Shown here: positions 1 through 13,296 of the stretch, one piece after another
Numbering within the stretch: position 1 is the stretch's first letter
Layout: each line of letters begins with the position of its first letter
DNA from: Psococerastis gibbosa
Lineage: Eukaryota; Arthropoda; Insecta; Psocodea; Psocidae
Direction of reading: 5' to 3'
Length of the DNA: 64,000 nucleotides
NCBI GenBank assembly: GCA_963971405.1
Contig: OZ020491.1
Coordinates: forward strand, 22,066,855-22,130,854
Translations under genes and position numbers: made by a program
Notes under the pieces: generated by a model
What the model saw: only the letters and a program-made list of their open reading frames with translations
Told to the model about the DNA's origin: nothing
The model's database searches: none

Positions 1-3000
1 TTCTCTACCCTTCGGCGCTGTGGAACGGTTTTTAAGAACTGATTTCTTGTTTATATTTGGCAAAATCCAATCGAATCATGGAAGTAGTTGAGGCCAAAGC
101 TCCAACCCACGATGCAACTTGGTTGTAAAATTTTGTGGACTGGCTTGATTCCGGAAGTCTGATTTTTCTTGATTCTCTACTTTATTTTAACAAAGACCTG
201 ATTAACTACAATGCCAATGTGTTACATGAACAATTGTAATAACATAGTAGAAGATATAAGCAAATAAATATATCTGTTGGCCAATTCGGTCGGATCGTGT
301 CTGTCGGTACATCCAACTGAAATTGGGCAGACTATATTGTCCAACCAAGTTGGATTGTGTGTTTGCAGTAAAGTTTTAAGATTTTGGATTAGTAACGTTC
401 AAATCTGTATTTACAACGCAGATTTGGCGCTTATGTCTGCTTAAGTCGATAATTAGCTGAGAACTGTTTTTAATTAAATGCAATGGTGCATAAGGGCCAG
501 TTATTTATTATTACTAATGCGGAAAATTATCAACAGCACACTCAGTATTAGGTCATCCCTATTTTAACTTTGTTTTTATAATAGAATGTCGAATTAAATA
601 ACCCGACTTTGGTGCGTTAGTATCTTAAAGTGTAGTATAGATGGATGTAACATGGGAACCTCTACGCAATGCAACAGAGACAATTTACAGTGAGAAAAAA
701 TCATCATAGTGATCATTTCACTGTTTAATTTCTACCTCTGACTTGGTTATCTTACGTTTATATCATTACTACAAGATTCCAGCTTTTCGTTGATAGGAAG
801 TCATTTTAAGAACTCCATGATTTTGGAGGTAATAATTGGCTACAAGATTAATAATAATTTCATAAAAAAATTATTTCAACATTATTTTAATATTTTTTAT
901 AATCTTTAAATAATTGCTCTAACCCTTCCGATTTATTTTTGTTACTCATATCGTACTTAGCTTATTATTAATTTTTAGGTCAAGCGATTCTTTTAGAGTT
1001 CATAAATTTATTTTCAGTGGATGGTTTACAGTGAACAGTTATCCTGTACATTTTAAAATCAGCGCAGGTTTGTCCCAGTACAATTTATTAAGTTAGGGAC
1101 TAGTTAGGATAAATTATTTTGCTACACAGACTACTTCTTCAATTTTATTAAGAATAAAAATACGAGTATATCATATCTTACTTACTTACAGCTACAATAC
1201 TTCGATTCTTTGGTTGGAGTTCGGCAAATGACCCGGTAGTGTTCACAACATCCTGCTGTACCAATTATGCAGCTTGTACCTGCATTATTAGTCTTCTACA
1301 TGCATTTTAATGAAAGAAGCAGAAATTTCCAAATGCTTTGTTAACATAGATGTCCCCATAATCTTGACGAAATTAATTAATTTCTCGTCCCACAGCCGCA
1401 TATGTAAATGGTCTTTAAAAATTCGTAAATGTGAATTAACAGATTTACGACTATTGTATAAAATTTGTTCGTATTTTTTTAAAGTACCTAACATTTCTTG
1501 AAAACACACATTTACTACCTACGAAAGCTTCTATTGCTTTTTAATTTTTAAAAAGACCATTTTCATATCTTTGCGGCACGAGGAACCGATTGATCTTTTG
1601 TGCACTATGGTATTTGAACGTTCTCTGGTGCTTGTAAAATTGAAATTGTATAAATTAGTATTGGATAATTGCTCACTTCGTTCAAATATTTCGTTTAGTT
1701 TACGGTTATAGTGCTTATTGCTGATATGCTGCAGTTCGGGGATGATTTATAGTAATGTGGTCTAAACTGCAGTCAACCTTAATTGTTGAATTGTGTAAAA
1801 ATGTGCCCGTTTAGAACGTGAATGTTTATAATACTCGGCTTCTTTGTCCACATTCATTTATACAGTGTATATTCTTCTTAATATTGACTAAAGTAATAAT
1901 AATATCGACGTTACTGACTAACTCATCTATAGGTATACTGTACTTTATCTATTCGGGCCATAATCGGTTTTTTTATCTCCTCTCATCCACCCCTGGAAGT
2001 TATGGGTGTGGGGATCGTTAATATTCTGCCTCCTTGGATTGGCTCAGCAAAATTATTAGAAGCAGGTTATTACTGAAAACTCTAAATTCATCGAGTTTCC
2101 CGAACTGCAGCTGCAAAAGGTGATACCGATTTCAATTCCGTAGTTTTCAATCCATAAAGTCTGGTTACTTCGCAGTTTCTGCAGCTTTTATCAAACTTTT
2201 GTACACTTTTACGCCAAATAAACTAACGTAAATACTCATGTGGCCCATTATACGGCAAAGGCGGTCTATGGTATGACCAATGTTTTAGATCGTCAACTCA
2301 TACCCGTGTTCATGTAAATATCCGTTTAAATAAACGATGTGGTTCCTTCAAATATGGTGCAACACGGTTGCCATTTTATTAATTGTATTTTCTCCGTTAT
2401 AAAACCATTTGGTTATATCATAGGGTTTCTTTGTATGAATGCAAAACTGACGGTCTGTTTTGCATCAAATAAAGTTTTCGTTAATATGATCATAATGATG
2501 TCTGCTATGTATCTTGGAGCTTTGTCTTTGAAAATTATGGTTTTTCCTTTGTTGTTTGTCCACATTATATCTCTAAAGGCTATTTGATAGTCTACGTATC
2601 TGTAAATACTGGTATTTACTAGTTATTACTTAGTAGGCAGTTCTTAATTGTTGTCTTGATAATGCCTAACAGGCCTGATTAAGTGAAAATAGTTAAGAAC
2701 TGTTAAAAACTTATAATGAGAATATGCTCGCAGTAATATGATACAGCTGCTGTGCTTTTCTTATGGCAAAAAACGGCAGACCTAAAATTAAAGTGTCCGT
2801 TTGAATAGTCTTTACTGATGTGTGGCTTGACCTTATCCTTTCTATATTTCCACACCTTAATAATAGCCAATCATAATCCCGCAAATAATAGGCTTTCATG
2901 GCATTTAACGCGCTGCAGCCATGTTTTTGTAGCTTGTTGCTTATTTGTTGTGATTTTCCGCTCCATGGAATGCAGGCAGGTTTGGCGACTTCTCTGGATT

Positions 3001-3881
3001 CACGAAATATCGTTACCCCTGACACCTACAGAATTACTTGGCTTCTGCGGGCCTACTATGGCGATTACTTGTAATCTTAATCTATATAAGATAATTTTAT
3101 AATGGAAAGTGCTATTCTAAATTGATTTGTTTACATTTTTAACCCCATGAATGAGTTAATGCTAAACAGGATAGTAGGCCCACTGATATGAACACATCAT
3201 TATTTAGAAGATGAAAGCCCTAGATCGGCTATTATTTGTTAGCTGAAGGGGAACTTTGCTGGAGTTTTTTTATACCGCAGAAATTTTTCACACCTAATGC
3301 TTATACTACAACCATAATTCCCGTTTTTCGCATTGCGCATACAATGGCATATTTGCGTAGAAACCAGAGGAGCTACCGAAATTGTGTCATAAACTGTATT
3401 TAGCAAATTACAGAATTCTAAACTGTGTATTGAATTAGATAATGCATATTGAGACTGATATACTTAGGATGAATTGAACATATATAGGTCTCGGTGGTAT
3501 TATACGATTGCGTTGCAAGTGCTACAATCAGCATTACGTTAACGTAGGGATAGATGTACACGCTTATTTTGTCAGTGACGTTGCTTGTCATTGAACGTCT
3601 CAAAGCTTTTCGATACGCCCCTCACTTTAATTTTTGCTTCGTTTAAGCTATGCTGCCTCGCTGCCAATTTAATGCTGTACAGCTATTAGAGGTACTCCGT
3701 GGTACAAGGCTTGACAAAACTGAAGATTGGGTTGTTGAACCAGCTGAAAGACAGCTGATTCGAACCTCATTTTACTGCTGATAATATATATTATGTATAA
3801 TGACTATAATGCTTCAGAAGCAGTTTTAAATGATTGACTTAAGATTTTAGTGCAGTGATAGCTGATGCCACGGGTACCAAT
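1..3881. other. No gene recognised
   Basis: AT-rich sequence. Short open frames show no family motifs and no consistent exon signals. A single end of the TTCCACAGCCGC family lies near 1375-1400. Confidence 0.6.
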
Positions 3882-4151
3882 TAGGGTTGCCAGATTTACA
3901 AAACATAAAAACCAGACAAGGCGTCAATGGGCCATTCTATCTAGTGTAATTTGTCTAGTCTTAAATTTAGTGCATTTTGAGGAACTTTCTATCACAGTAA
4001 CTAGTATCAGATTTTTAAAATTATTTCGTTCTATCCACCAGAAATTTTTTTTTGCATACTCGAGCGAAAAAACTGGACAAAGCATTGTCCGGTCAAACAT
4101 TTATTTTTTCACCGGTCAGATGTACGAAAAACCGGACACTTGGCAACCCTA
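3882..4151. mobile_element. MITE with TAGGGTTGCCA ends
   Basis: 270 bp. TAGGGTTGCCA at 3882-3892 and its complement at 4141-4151, with further inner pairing (ACATAAAAACC..., GTCCGGT...). TA may be the target duplication, as in Tc1/mariner-type MITEs. Confidence 0.7.
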
Positions 4152-4649
4152 GGTACCATACGAGTACTATTATACAGCTTTCTAGCGTATAGCTGTATTG
4201 AAATGACTACAGTAAATTTTTATTTGTCCTGCCGCGCCTGAAACGCAATGAGTATATTTTATCCTGTCCAGAATCGGATGTATTGTGCTATTTGTTCCAA
4301 TGAACATTAAAAAACTAGGCTGAACTAATTGCTTTTCTTTATTTATTAAAAGCTACCTACTTTATGGGACTCTTCGAAATGCGAATGGAAGATCCTATAC
4401 TCCTGATGAATATTACTATGGATAGTTACTAGGAAAAACTAGTTAGAGCATGGAGCCTTTTATTCATCAGATGTAGGCGTTTCCGCGTTTACTAGGTATA
4501 CTAATGGAGGAGTAGAATCCAGGCTCCGGCCCTATAGGCTACTGTCATAAGTCATGTGTTGGCCATTTTAAAAATATACAATGGTATTCTCGGCGTCGTT
4601 ACAACTCTATTACGTCAAACAGAAACATATAATACATAAGATATAAACT

Positions 4650-5045
4650 CAACTGCTGTAGTTGTGGTCAAAAAATTCAGGCACGGAGTAAGGGCGGTTC
4701 ACACCAAGAAGCCTAATCACGCCCTTCCTAAATTGGGATGGTGTTAAAGTTGGAAGCCTTAGGAGGCTGGGTAGGTGGTAATACAACCTCGCACCTAAGT
4801 GGTGGGGTGAATTTCCCATGGCGGCTGTACGGTATTGCTCCTGGTGTAAGTCACCCCCACTCCGTGTCTGATGGTGGTGAGTTTCTGCATTAAAAGCATA
4901 ATTGTGCAAGTGCCTACGGGTCTCGAGTATAAACACTGATTCCAGAGGGAGGATATCGAGTTTCTCGAATAAGGGTCGACAAGACACTCGTTAATCCCAT
5001 CTCCCAATCAGAGCTCTAATGGCACGCTTTTGGACTGTTGATCAG
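4650..5045 (-). mobile_element. LINE fragment (Jockey/CR1-type RT C-terminus)
   Basis: Minus-strand translation shows QKRAIRALIG, SCRPLFEKLDILPLESVFI, HHHQTRSG, ARLYYHLPS and FRKGVIRLL in the order typical of the region after the RT in Jockey/CR1-like elements. At least one stop and a frame change are present, so it is a decayed copy. Confidence 0.75.
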
Positions 5046-5440
5046 TAGTCATAAGAAGATCTACTATGTCGATTTTTATCACTAATCCCTATTCTAATAA
5101 GTTCATTTAGTGCCATCGTGCTACGGCTGCATGCTATGAATTCATCAGTTTCATTGACACTGAAAAATTCGAAAAATACCTTCGAGGTTCAGGGTCTGGA
5201 TAGGCCGTAGGGTAAATATAGTAGGAATTATAATCTAGGCCTATGTAATACCTCAACTGAATGAAGGAAGACAACTGTTGACTGAACTCCAGCCCACGAC
5301 AGTAAGTTAAAAATGTAGGCATGTAATTTTACTTTTGCTCGAACCCGAAACAGTATTTTATGTTTGACTCCCCCTCACTTTGGATTTCATGGAAATAGTG
5401 ATTAATATTGAATAAAATACGTGATTATGGGCTATGGGAC

Positions 5441-5697
5441 CAGTGGCGGCGCTACGGGGGTGCCGGGGGGGGGGGGCTGGCCCCCGAAAGTTTCTCTACC
5501 CCCCCCCCCCCCTGGGCCCCCCCCCCACTTATGAGATATTTTACATGTTATATCTAGGCCTAGCAGAATTTTAGTAATGGTTACATTTTACTTACTTTCA
5601 TTATACCTACTTCCTATGAAAAATGTTTTTTTTTCATTGGCCCCCCCCAGATAGAAGTCATGGCCCCCCCGCCTTAAAATTTCTAGCGCCGCCACTG
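5441..5697. mobile_element. hAT-type MITE with perfect 8-bp TSD
   Basis: TATGGGAC is duplicated at 5433-5440 and 5698-5705. Perfect 14-bp TIR CAGTGGCGGCGCTA. The interior is rich in C and G homopolymers. The 8-bp TSD and CAG-start TIR fit hAT. Confidence 0.9.
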
Positions 5698-6349
5698 TAT
5701 GGGACCCGAACCATAGATTTACAGTGCAGAAAGAATGTGACAGCCAAATATTGACCGTAAGTTTTGGTGAAAGACTGAGAGTGTGAGAGCAAATACTTTA
5801 CTGTTATGGTATTGTTCAGGGCAGGAAAATATTTTGCACCTTAAGCTGTAAATGTAAATGTTGGGCCTAGATAATTTATAAGAACCAAAATTAGAGCGCT
5901 AGATAAAACTATAAAATAGCGCAAATCGTGGCAGCAGCAATTGATAGAAGTGGTTCTAGAATCTAGATTTGAGCCAACTGAGCCGACTGAGCCGAGGTTC
6001 AAGGCCATATCAAGTATCAACAAACATTCAAACAAATTAACAAAAGCATAGTTTGTTTCTGTGTATTTTTTTTTTTTAAATACTAGGTTCTTATAATTTT
6101 ATAGATAAATTTTATAGGTTACCGTATACATTTATTGTTACCAAAAAGAAAGGTAGGTAGCACTTATGGTTGTTAATTTCGTAGAGTTAAATAGTAGTAG
6201 TAGTAGTAGCAGTGTGTACAAAAATAGCCAGAATTCTAATGAAAACATCCACTTCCAATATCAAGTCATCCGCTTCTCGAATAGCATAGCAGACCTCTGG
6301 CCTATTGCCTTTATATTATAAAGAAAATGTTTAGTAGTAGTATGGTTGG

Positions 6350-6560
6350 ACATGGACACAGTCCCAGGCCACGGTGTGGGCCCTTAGGACAGTGGACCTG
6401 ATTATAGTGGATTCCGAACCACTTGGGAAACACGGTTAAGTCACACGATTAGTTCGGAGGTGACCAGGGCAAGTCCTACCATGTTTCCTTACCGGCACTG
6501 TGCACACTACCACTTTATCTGCATCTTTGAACCTGCTCTGGTCCGCTGGATTCAACTTGG
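6350..6560 (+). repeat. Dispersed repeat 'GGATTCCGAACCACTTGG', partial
   Basis: Shares the segment CTGATTATAGTGGATTCCGA through CACTGTGCACACTACCA. Confidence 0.75.
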
Positions 6561-6849
6561 TAAAGCGGCCGGCTACAGAAAATGTTACGATAAGGTACTG
6601 CAAAATGCGATTGTTTGCTTATGCCTTATGACACTTCTCCTTTTGGTAGGGGGATCTCTAAATAAAATATGAAGGAAGATTTAAAGAATATGCCACTAGT
6701 TAGAGCCTAGAGGTGAACAAGTGAATAATAAATAATAAATGCTAGCAAGACTGAGGCAATGACTAAGACTAAGCCTATCAAAAAGATGGCACAATTAGGG
6801 TCAATGTGGATGGACAAGAAATATATATATATATTTTTAAATTACACCA

Positions 6850-7735
6850 TAGCACTAGGCTTCCGCCATCAGCTTTCTTGCAGCCCAATACAACACATAA
6901 TCTGGTGAACCTCTGCTACTGACAAGAGCCTGGCACGTCTTAAGATGATTGTAGTCATGACCCGTAGTTAACCTAAATTCCGCAACTGACTGGTATCTGG
7001 GTAGGTTCTTTGGCGGCCTGTCTTTCTTCTGCACTAGTTTTTCCCATGTTTTTCCAGCGGCGTCGGTCCTGTGAGCTGTCCCGCACTTAACCTGAAAGAA
7101 TTCTTTGGTATGCCTCTTACAGTCACTTAAGGTCATGGGTTTTTCAGGTTGTTCCATAGCAGCTCCCTCTCTGGCGAGTCTATCCGCTTCCTCATTTCCA
7201 TGGACATCAGCATGCCCAGGGATCCATTGTAGTACTAGGGTGCAGCCAGTGCGGATGAGATTGCTCACGATTTTCCTGCATTGCAGAATATCAAAGTCCT
7301 CGTTGTGTTCGTAGCTAGCAATCGACGAGATGGCAGCCTGAGAGTCAACGAAGACGACGACTTTTCTATTTTCCCATCGCAATTCTGTAATTTTCCTCAG
7401 AGCTAGCAGAATAGCACTTACTTCCCCATTATAGTTTGTAGCTAACTTCCCGACTGGCGCAGCTAGGACGAAAAATTTAGAGTATACGCCGGCTCCAGTA
7501 TTGAATTTCGCCTGCGATGCCGAACCGTCTGCGTAAATGTGAGCCCACTCATCTTCAGGATACCAAGTTGCTAGGGTTTCTAGTGCCGTTGCCTTAAGCT
7601 CCATTGTGGGGGTTTCCTCCTTGCTGACTGTTCTTATTAGGTGCAGTCGGGCGGTGGCTAAATCTGTTGTTTGCATATCGGCCAGTTTCGGAAAGCTCTG
7701 CCTGTTTTCTAGGTTTAGAAATATGGGTAGTAGGC
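6850..7735 (-). mobile_element. 5'-truncated LINE, RNase H domain
   Basis: A frame of about 320 residues holds a complete RNase H pattern: IYADGSASQ, NGEVSAILLAL, FVDSQAAIS and QWIPGHADVHGNEEADRLAR, then RLTTGHDY, which marks the C-terminal region. The final zinc segment is diverged. It is related to the fragment at 17400-17645, which shares the xxTGHDY tail. It adjoins an oppositely oriented RT fragment at 7735-7868. Confidence 0.85.
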
Positions 7736-7868
7736 CTACACGAGAGGAAATACTTGGGTCTTTTAATTGATGAAAAACCGACACTATTGCACTACAACCA
7801 TAAATATAATAAACAGATGTCACTCTTCAGAAGGTTAAAGCATTGGCATGTAGCACTCATGAAACCTC
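7735..7868 (+). mobile_element. LINE reverse-transcriptase thumb fragment, opposite orientation to its neighbour
   Basis: Reads KYLGLLIDEKPTLLHYN..SLFRRLKHWH, the conserved stretch after the RT palm (YLG[VL]xLD...). It abuts the minus-strand RNase H fragment and ends where the 349-bp MITE begins. Confidence 0.6.
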
Positions 7869-8217
7869 AATGGGGTTCATTTGTGGCGTCATTTTGTAGA
7901 TGGCAGCACCAGTTGCAATGATATCAAAGCGTTGATTTTTCCATAAGCCTCAATACTATTTTAAAATGATTTTTAATTACGTATTATTTTAAAGTGATAT
8001 TTTTCTATAAATCATGGAGAATATACTGTATATATTAAATTATATGCAGCGAAATAAGGTCCAGGCATAGTGAAAATATTATAAAAAATATTAAAGGAAT
8101 TAATTAGATGCTAAGAACTTAGTTTTCGCATGCAAACGGCGGCCATTTTGAATAATATGGATATCGGTTTGTCGTCAGCGAACCTAGTGACCAAAACTGT
8201 CCCTACAGAACCTCATT
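7869..8217. mobile_element. 349-bp MITE, copy 1
   Basis: Nearly collinear with 44887-45238. Ends AATGGGGTTC and GAACCTCATT (a 10-bp TIR, one mismatch here). No clear target duplication is visible. Confidence 0.75.
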
Positions 8218-8357
8218 ACGTTTTTGTTTCTCTCTGGTTTAGAGTTACTAATGAAATAACGTCAAGACTTCAGAAAATATTAAACCAAACTATAGGGATC
8301 ACTCTGCGTACTGAGTGGGTTACGCCTATAAAGGAAATGTTGACGAAACAGGTCTGG

Positions 8358-8445
8358 TTGGATTAATTGTAAGAGTGGGCCGAAAGGCCCAAAATTCGAC
8401 CACGTGGAAATTCAAGACAATTTTCTTCCTTCTTTCTTTCTGGTT
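8358..8445 (+). repeat. Shared tail 'AATTGTAAGAGTGGGCCG', copy 1
   Basis: Matches 26772-26850. Contains GTGGGCCGAAAGGCCCAAAA. Probably the 3' end of an unidentified LINE or SINE. Confidence 0.6.
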
Positions 8446-8591
8446 AACAATTGAAGAAAATCTTTATGAAGGCCTCATACCAGAATATCTAATGTTAACC
8501 ACAACCACGAGACACTAAGAAATTCGCAACTACGAGACAAGAAATCGGGAATCGAGTGATAGCCAAGCCCCAAAGACGCTTTAGTGCCTTA

Positions 8592-8964
8592 GGCGCCCAT
8601 TCCACCGACCGGCTTTTACAAAAACGGTGACGTGGTAGCAGACATTCAAGACTTAGGTGGCGGTTCCACCGACCTCGCATTGCAGAATGCAAATGACATT
8701 GACGGAAATTAGAATTTTTCTTTTTATAGAAATCTATTAAAATGTTTGTACTTAACATATCCCATGACGCCATATTTTAATTTTAGTTTGTTTGTGATTT
8801 TACTGTATGATCATTGATCAATTTTAACTATGGCATAGAGGAAAATAAACATTTCCGTCAATTCTGCAATGCGAGGTCGGTGGAAACCCCGCCTAAGTCT
8901 TGAATGTCTGCTACCACGTCACCGTTTTTGTAAATAGCCCTAGCCGGTCGGTGGAATGGGCGCC
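8592..8964 (+). mobile_element. TTCCACCGAC-family MITE, composite (copy A)
   Basis: TTA flanks both sides. Outer arms (GGCGCCCATTCCACCGACCG ... GACGTGGTAGCAGACATTCA) are inverted repeats. Inside lies a second unit, 8656-8893, with its own GGYGG..TTCCACCGACC ends, the same as stand-alone copies B, G and I. Confidence 0.85.
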
Positions 8965-10721
8965 TTAGTAATAAGGACTTTATTATTATTATGTATCATC
9001 ATTCGTCCATGTATCTCAGCTAATAATTAGCACCCGGTACATTTCTCCCGACTTCTATGAGCGTGCGTTCTGATGGGGTCTGAGCAATCCCAGTTCCCGA
9101 ATGAATGAATGAATGTTAAAAATTGTTGAGACAATTATACATTCGTCAAGTACAATACAAAATAAAAAATACATATCATTTTTAAGCACACAGTATACCT
9201 AAACTACCTATCCTGCTAAAAGTAGACCTTCATTTCATGACATACCTAAAGATCTATTAAAGGTCAGAGAGAGAGGTATAAGCTTTCCTTATGAGGATTT
9301 CCTTAACCTTCGACCTAAATGCGTTTAATGGCAATGCTCTGGTTTCCCGACGACTGACCACAGCAACATGCTGCATAATTTCATTGACAGACGAATCTAA
9401 GCATTTCATGATGAAGCAATGTTTTTCCACCAACGATAATAAAATATAATAGATGGCACCAAATAAATAAATAAATACCTAAATAAATATTGACTTTTTT
9501 GTTCTATTACTAAGCCAACCTAGCGGAGTAAAGGCTATAAAGCCCTCTCTTACACTCATCTAGGAAGGCCCGGTACCGCCTGCTTTACATGCCCTCCGCC
9601 GCAGGCATCCACATAGACTATATAACGCTCTACCAGAAGCCAAAAAAAGGAGCCTACGGCTAATGCTTTCAAGATAGCCCTAATTAATTTTTTGATGCAA
9701 CGAAGATTGTACAATCTGAAGGAACTGTGAAGCTACCTATATTGATTTATTTATTTATTTATATTTTGTATTAGGACTCTACATGACTGTGCTCAAAGTC
9801 TGATTATTATTTTTATAATAACATGTAACAAAGATGGGCAAATACACTTTGATTGATTGATTGAGAATTTTCTTTGATTTTTTCTCGTCAATCTTGGCTC
9901 TAGGCTAGAGTTTACCTTAGACATCAGGCTAGAGATAACCAGAGGAAAAAAACTACTTTCAGGTACCCACTCAAGATATAACATCAACTGATATCAATAA
10001 GATGATCTGATTATCTATGATCAATACTCTCACCGGGCTGTATCGGTTTGTATCGGTACTAGGTAGCCTGCCGGCTGATCTTGCCCTTGAATTAATTATT
10101 CATGATACGCGCATTGAGTCCTGCATTTTAGTCGTTCCCTAGACCTGTATAAAGCTTCTGTTCATTGACCTCAATGAAACTTAACTATATTTTACCAGAA
10201 TTTTAACTCAACACCTCAAAATTTCAACAATTTTGTGGCTTATTTTTTTTATTATTTTTTTTTTATTGTTTAAAAGTATTAAAGGTATAACCGCTAAAAT
10301 ATAATAGGTACACCTAAGTGGAAACCCTTTGGTTCCTCGTAGGCTGACGATTTAAAGTGAATTGAATACATAATTTCCCTCTTCCTCTTCCTCCGGCGAG
10401 TTGTTCAATTTATAGGGAAAACAATGGCCGAGCTCAAGGCGTTAACGTCCGACCAGACCAGGGCGAGTTCAGGGAATGGGCTCGGGGCGACCCCCACGCT
10501 GCGCGGGCGGCACCAAGGGGGAAGAAGAAGAATATATAATTTATTTATGTTATATTTGAATAAGTATGGAAATTTGCGAGCCCGCCCGTTCAAATGCTCT
10601 GAATTTTTAACTTATCAACTTGAAATTTGAATTGCTTGCTTATTTCATACGCTGATCATCTGCTTTGAAGAAACTTTAAAAGGGGCCACTAGAGCTTTAT
10701 CATCCGTGAAAAGGAATGGAA
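8965..10721. other. Gene-free stretch
   Basis: Apart from the SINE-1 fragment (9461-9610) there are only AT-rich sequence, short TGAA and TTTA repeats and no convincing coding signal. Confidence 0.55.
9461..9610 (-). mobile_element. SINE-1 3' part
   Basis: Reverse-strand body (AGCCAACCTAGCGGAGT, CCCTCTCTTACACTCA) and AAAT tail. The head is missing. Confidence 0.75.
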
Positions 10722-10880
10722 TGCTCGGCTTCGATGGCAAGGTTGTAGAGTGCTTTCACTTGTGCCTGTCTCTACACACCATACGATCGAAGGCGTGTCG
10801 TAACCGATAGAGGCGACTGAAGAGGTCAATCGGATATATACATGCATCCATTGTTTGTATGCGATTAACCTTTAAAAAAA
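10722..10880 (+). repeat. Dispersed ~160-bp repeat
   Basis: CTTCGATGGCAAGGTTGTAG to TTGTTTGTATGCGATTAACC, then an A run. Confidence 0.7.
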
Positions 10881-11228
10881 AACAATGTTTTACTCACAAA
10901 ATGTTTTTTTTTAGTGGTTTGCGTTATTGAACCTTTCGAATACATGTACAGTGTATGTATATTGCCTATTAAATCTTCTAATTTCTTTATTGTAGGGTCG
11001 AAATGTATCTTGTAGAGCAGGAACATGTGGTTTGAGTCACTGGCGCCAGCTAAAGCGTCTGCGCTAGTATTATCGACCATCTGTACTCGTTGTGACCGGT
11101 TCGCACTTCGCAGTCTCACTTAGAGGAGAGCGTTACCTACGTTCACACCTTTTCAACTCTCGATCTATCCAGTCTTCCATTACTGTAAGTAAACTATGCA
11201 ATACCTTAGATTATGTGTTTATTAGTCT

Positions 11229-11405
11229 CCCTATGACTCGTATATGTACTTGGTTAAGTCATGCTTTCGCCTGTTTCATTGCGTCAATGGTAAGTTGGTG
11301 TAGGTTTACATCGAGTACGTATACCAGTTTGCCAAAACAATACAAATAATGTCCGAAAACCATGGGGTCGTTGTCATTGGACACTATAAGTACGCCTAGA
11401 TCCAT
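11229..11405 (+). repeat. Dispersed ~235-bp repeat, partial
   Basis: TCATGCTTTCGCCTGTTTCA to CACTATAAGTACGCCTAGAT, with an internal deletion. Confidence 0.7.
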
Positions 11406-11656
11406 AAAAAGTCACATTACTTCTTTTGGTCTCCCAATGCAGTAGAACTAGAGAACAGTCTTCAGATAGACCTAGCTTTGGTCCTTGGTGGCTAATTTCT
11501 GAATAATGCGTGGTATTCGATACTGTCGCGTGTACAATAGTTGGTTTAATAGTGTACTGTGAATTATCCTGTTTTAATTGAAGTAGTAGTTGCGAATATG
11601 CAAATATTGGAATATTGGAAAGGGGCCAATTGCATTGGCTACATGTGTCGTTTTAA

Positions 11657-11893
11657 GGCAGGGTTTCCACCGACCTCTCATTGCAGAATGCAAATGACAT
11701 TGAATTTTTCTTTTTATAGAAATCTATTAAAATGTTTGTTCTTAACATATCCCATGACGCCATTTTTTAATTTTAGTTTGTTTGTGATTTTACTCTAAAT
11801 CATTGATCAATTTTAACTATGGCATAGAGTAAAACAAAAATTTCCGTCAATGTCATGTGCATTCTGCAATGAAAGGTCGGTGGAAACCCCGCC
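11657..11893 (+). mobile_element. TTCCACCGAC-family MITE, simple type (copy B)
   Basis: Flanked by TAA on both sides. The TIR runs from GGCAGGGTTTCCACCGACC through TTGCAGAATGCAAATGACAT, with a non-repeat core ATAGAAATCTATTAAAATG. 237 bp. Confidence 0.88.
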
Positions 11894-12282
11894 TAAGTAC
11901 CTGTACAAACATTGAATTGAATTGAAAACGACTTTATTGAGTAAAAACAAAACGAAAGGCGAACAATAAGACTATAAATATAAAGTCTTCTTTTCATGCT
12001 AACCTTAAAAACAAACATATTGTATTAATATATAGATGCTTAAAATTAAATAGAGAAGAAACAAGAGAAGAGAAGAGGGGGGGGGGAGAAGGTTAAGGGG
12101 GGGGGGGGAAGGGGATCCATTGTCGTCACCATTATAAGACCGGAGACATTGCAAAATGTTAAACCGTTACAAATGTTCATGTAGCTATTACATATTAATT
12201 CTTCATTGTTCCATTTGTAGAATAAAACATAAATAGAAAATCAATCTTATACAAAACAATTTTATGAATTTATCCGTATACC

Positions 12283-12470
12283 CGCGACTTCGGTGGCATG
12301 GTGGTAGCGTGCTTGTATTTGTGTGAGTCTACACACCTTGCGGTCGGAGAAGTGTCGTAACTCGACAAAAGCACCTGTTAGGTCACTTAGTGTGGCGATT
12401 GAAAGGTAATCGGATAAATTCATTAAATTGTTTGTATGCGATTTTACCTCGTATAAAAATAAAACAAAAG
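12283..12470 (+). repeat. Dispersed ~160-bp repeat ending TTGTTTGTATGCGATT, one copy
   Basis: Other copies: 10722-10880 (+), 28363-28530 (+), 23095-23400 (-, two in tandem) and 45650-45825 (-). Each has GGTAGCGTGCTTGTATTTGT-like and TGTCGTAACTCG-like segments and ends in an A-rich run, so it is probably a SINE without a clear B box. Confidence 0.72.
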
Positions 12471-12559
12471 AAAAGATTTAAGCAGGGCTTTTCATAGACG
12501 TAGGCATACTAGTTGTGATCCATTGAACCGTGCCCTGCCAACGTCCCCATTGGTATTTC

Positions 12560-12690
12560 GGATATTATTGGTATTGTTGTCGTATGAATGTTTGGCAGCT
12601 GACTCACGTCCTCGATGTAAACCCACACCAACTACAAGTGACAGTGAACAAGCTTATACTAGCTTATCATTGACATTGCAGCAGGCGTTA
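12560..12690 (-). repeat. Dispersed ~235-bp repeat, reverse partial
   Basis: Reverse, diverged copy recognised by CGTCCTCGATGTAAACCCAC. Confidence 0.55.
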
Positions 12691-13296
12691 GCTCGAGTTA
12701 ACATAGTTCGTAGACCAAACTATTGTATCATTGTTAGAAGATACATGGGCTATCAGTTGACTGCCTGTTGAATTAAGTTGACCTTGAGCTTTAATAAGCC
12801 CAAATGGCTTTATTATTGTCCCCCACCACTCGACTGCACGACAATTGTCACCTCGTAAACAAGTTGGGCGATTCGAAATGTTAGCTGGAGATGGCATAGC
12901 TGTCGGATGTGGCCTTGTAATTTTGAGCCTGATTATAACGCTCGGATGGAGTTAAAAAATTAGAAATCCTGTGGTAGTATACGCAAATAGAAAAAATATA
13001 TGCGAAAGAGTGGGGTATCACTTCCATGATCCATTCTTCCATGATGAAATCTATTTTTAATGTAAATTAACGCCTTCTTCCACCGGACCACCCTTCAATT
13101 TGTCGCTTGTACGATATGGACAATATATGCTAATAACATAATCTACTTTTACTTTTACTTTTACTACGCCTTTTCCTCATGGAGGGTCGGCGGCACGGCA
13201 GCGTCGTTTCCACATGGTCCTGTCCTGTGCTTCTTCAGTTGAGAGCCCATAACATAATATGTGACTTTAACAATTTTTTTTTTCTTGTTATTTCAG

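Noticed and set aside
2711-3025. A 104-codon minus-strand frame
   Set aside because: No recognisable domain and no flanking exon signals; expected by chance at this length in 64 kb.
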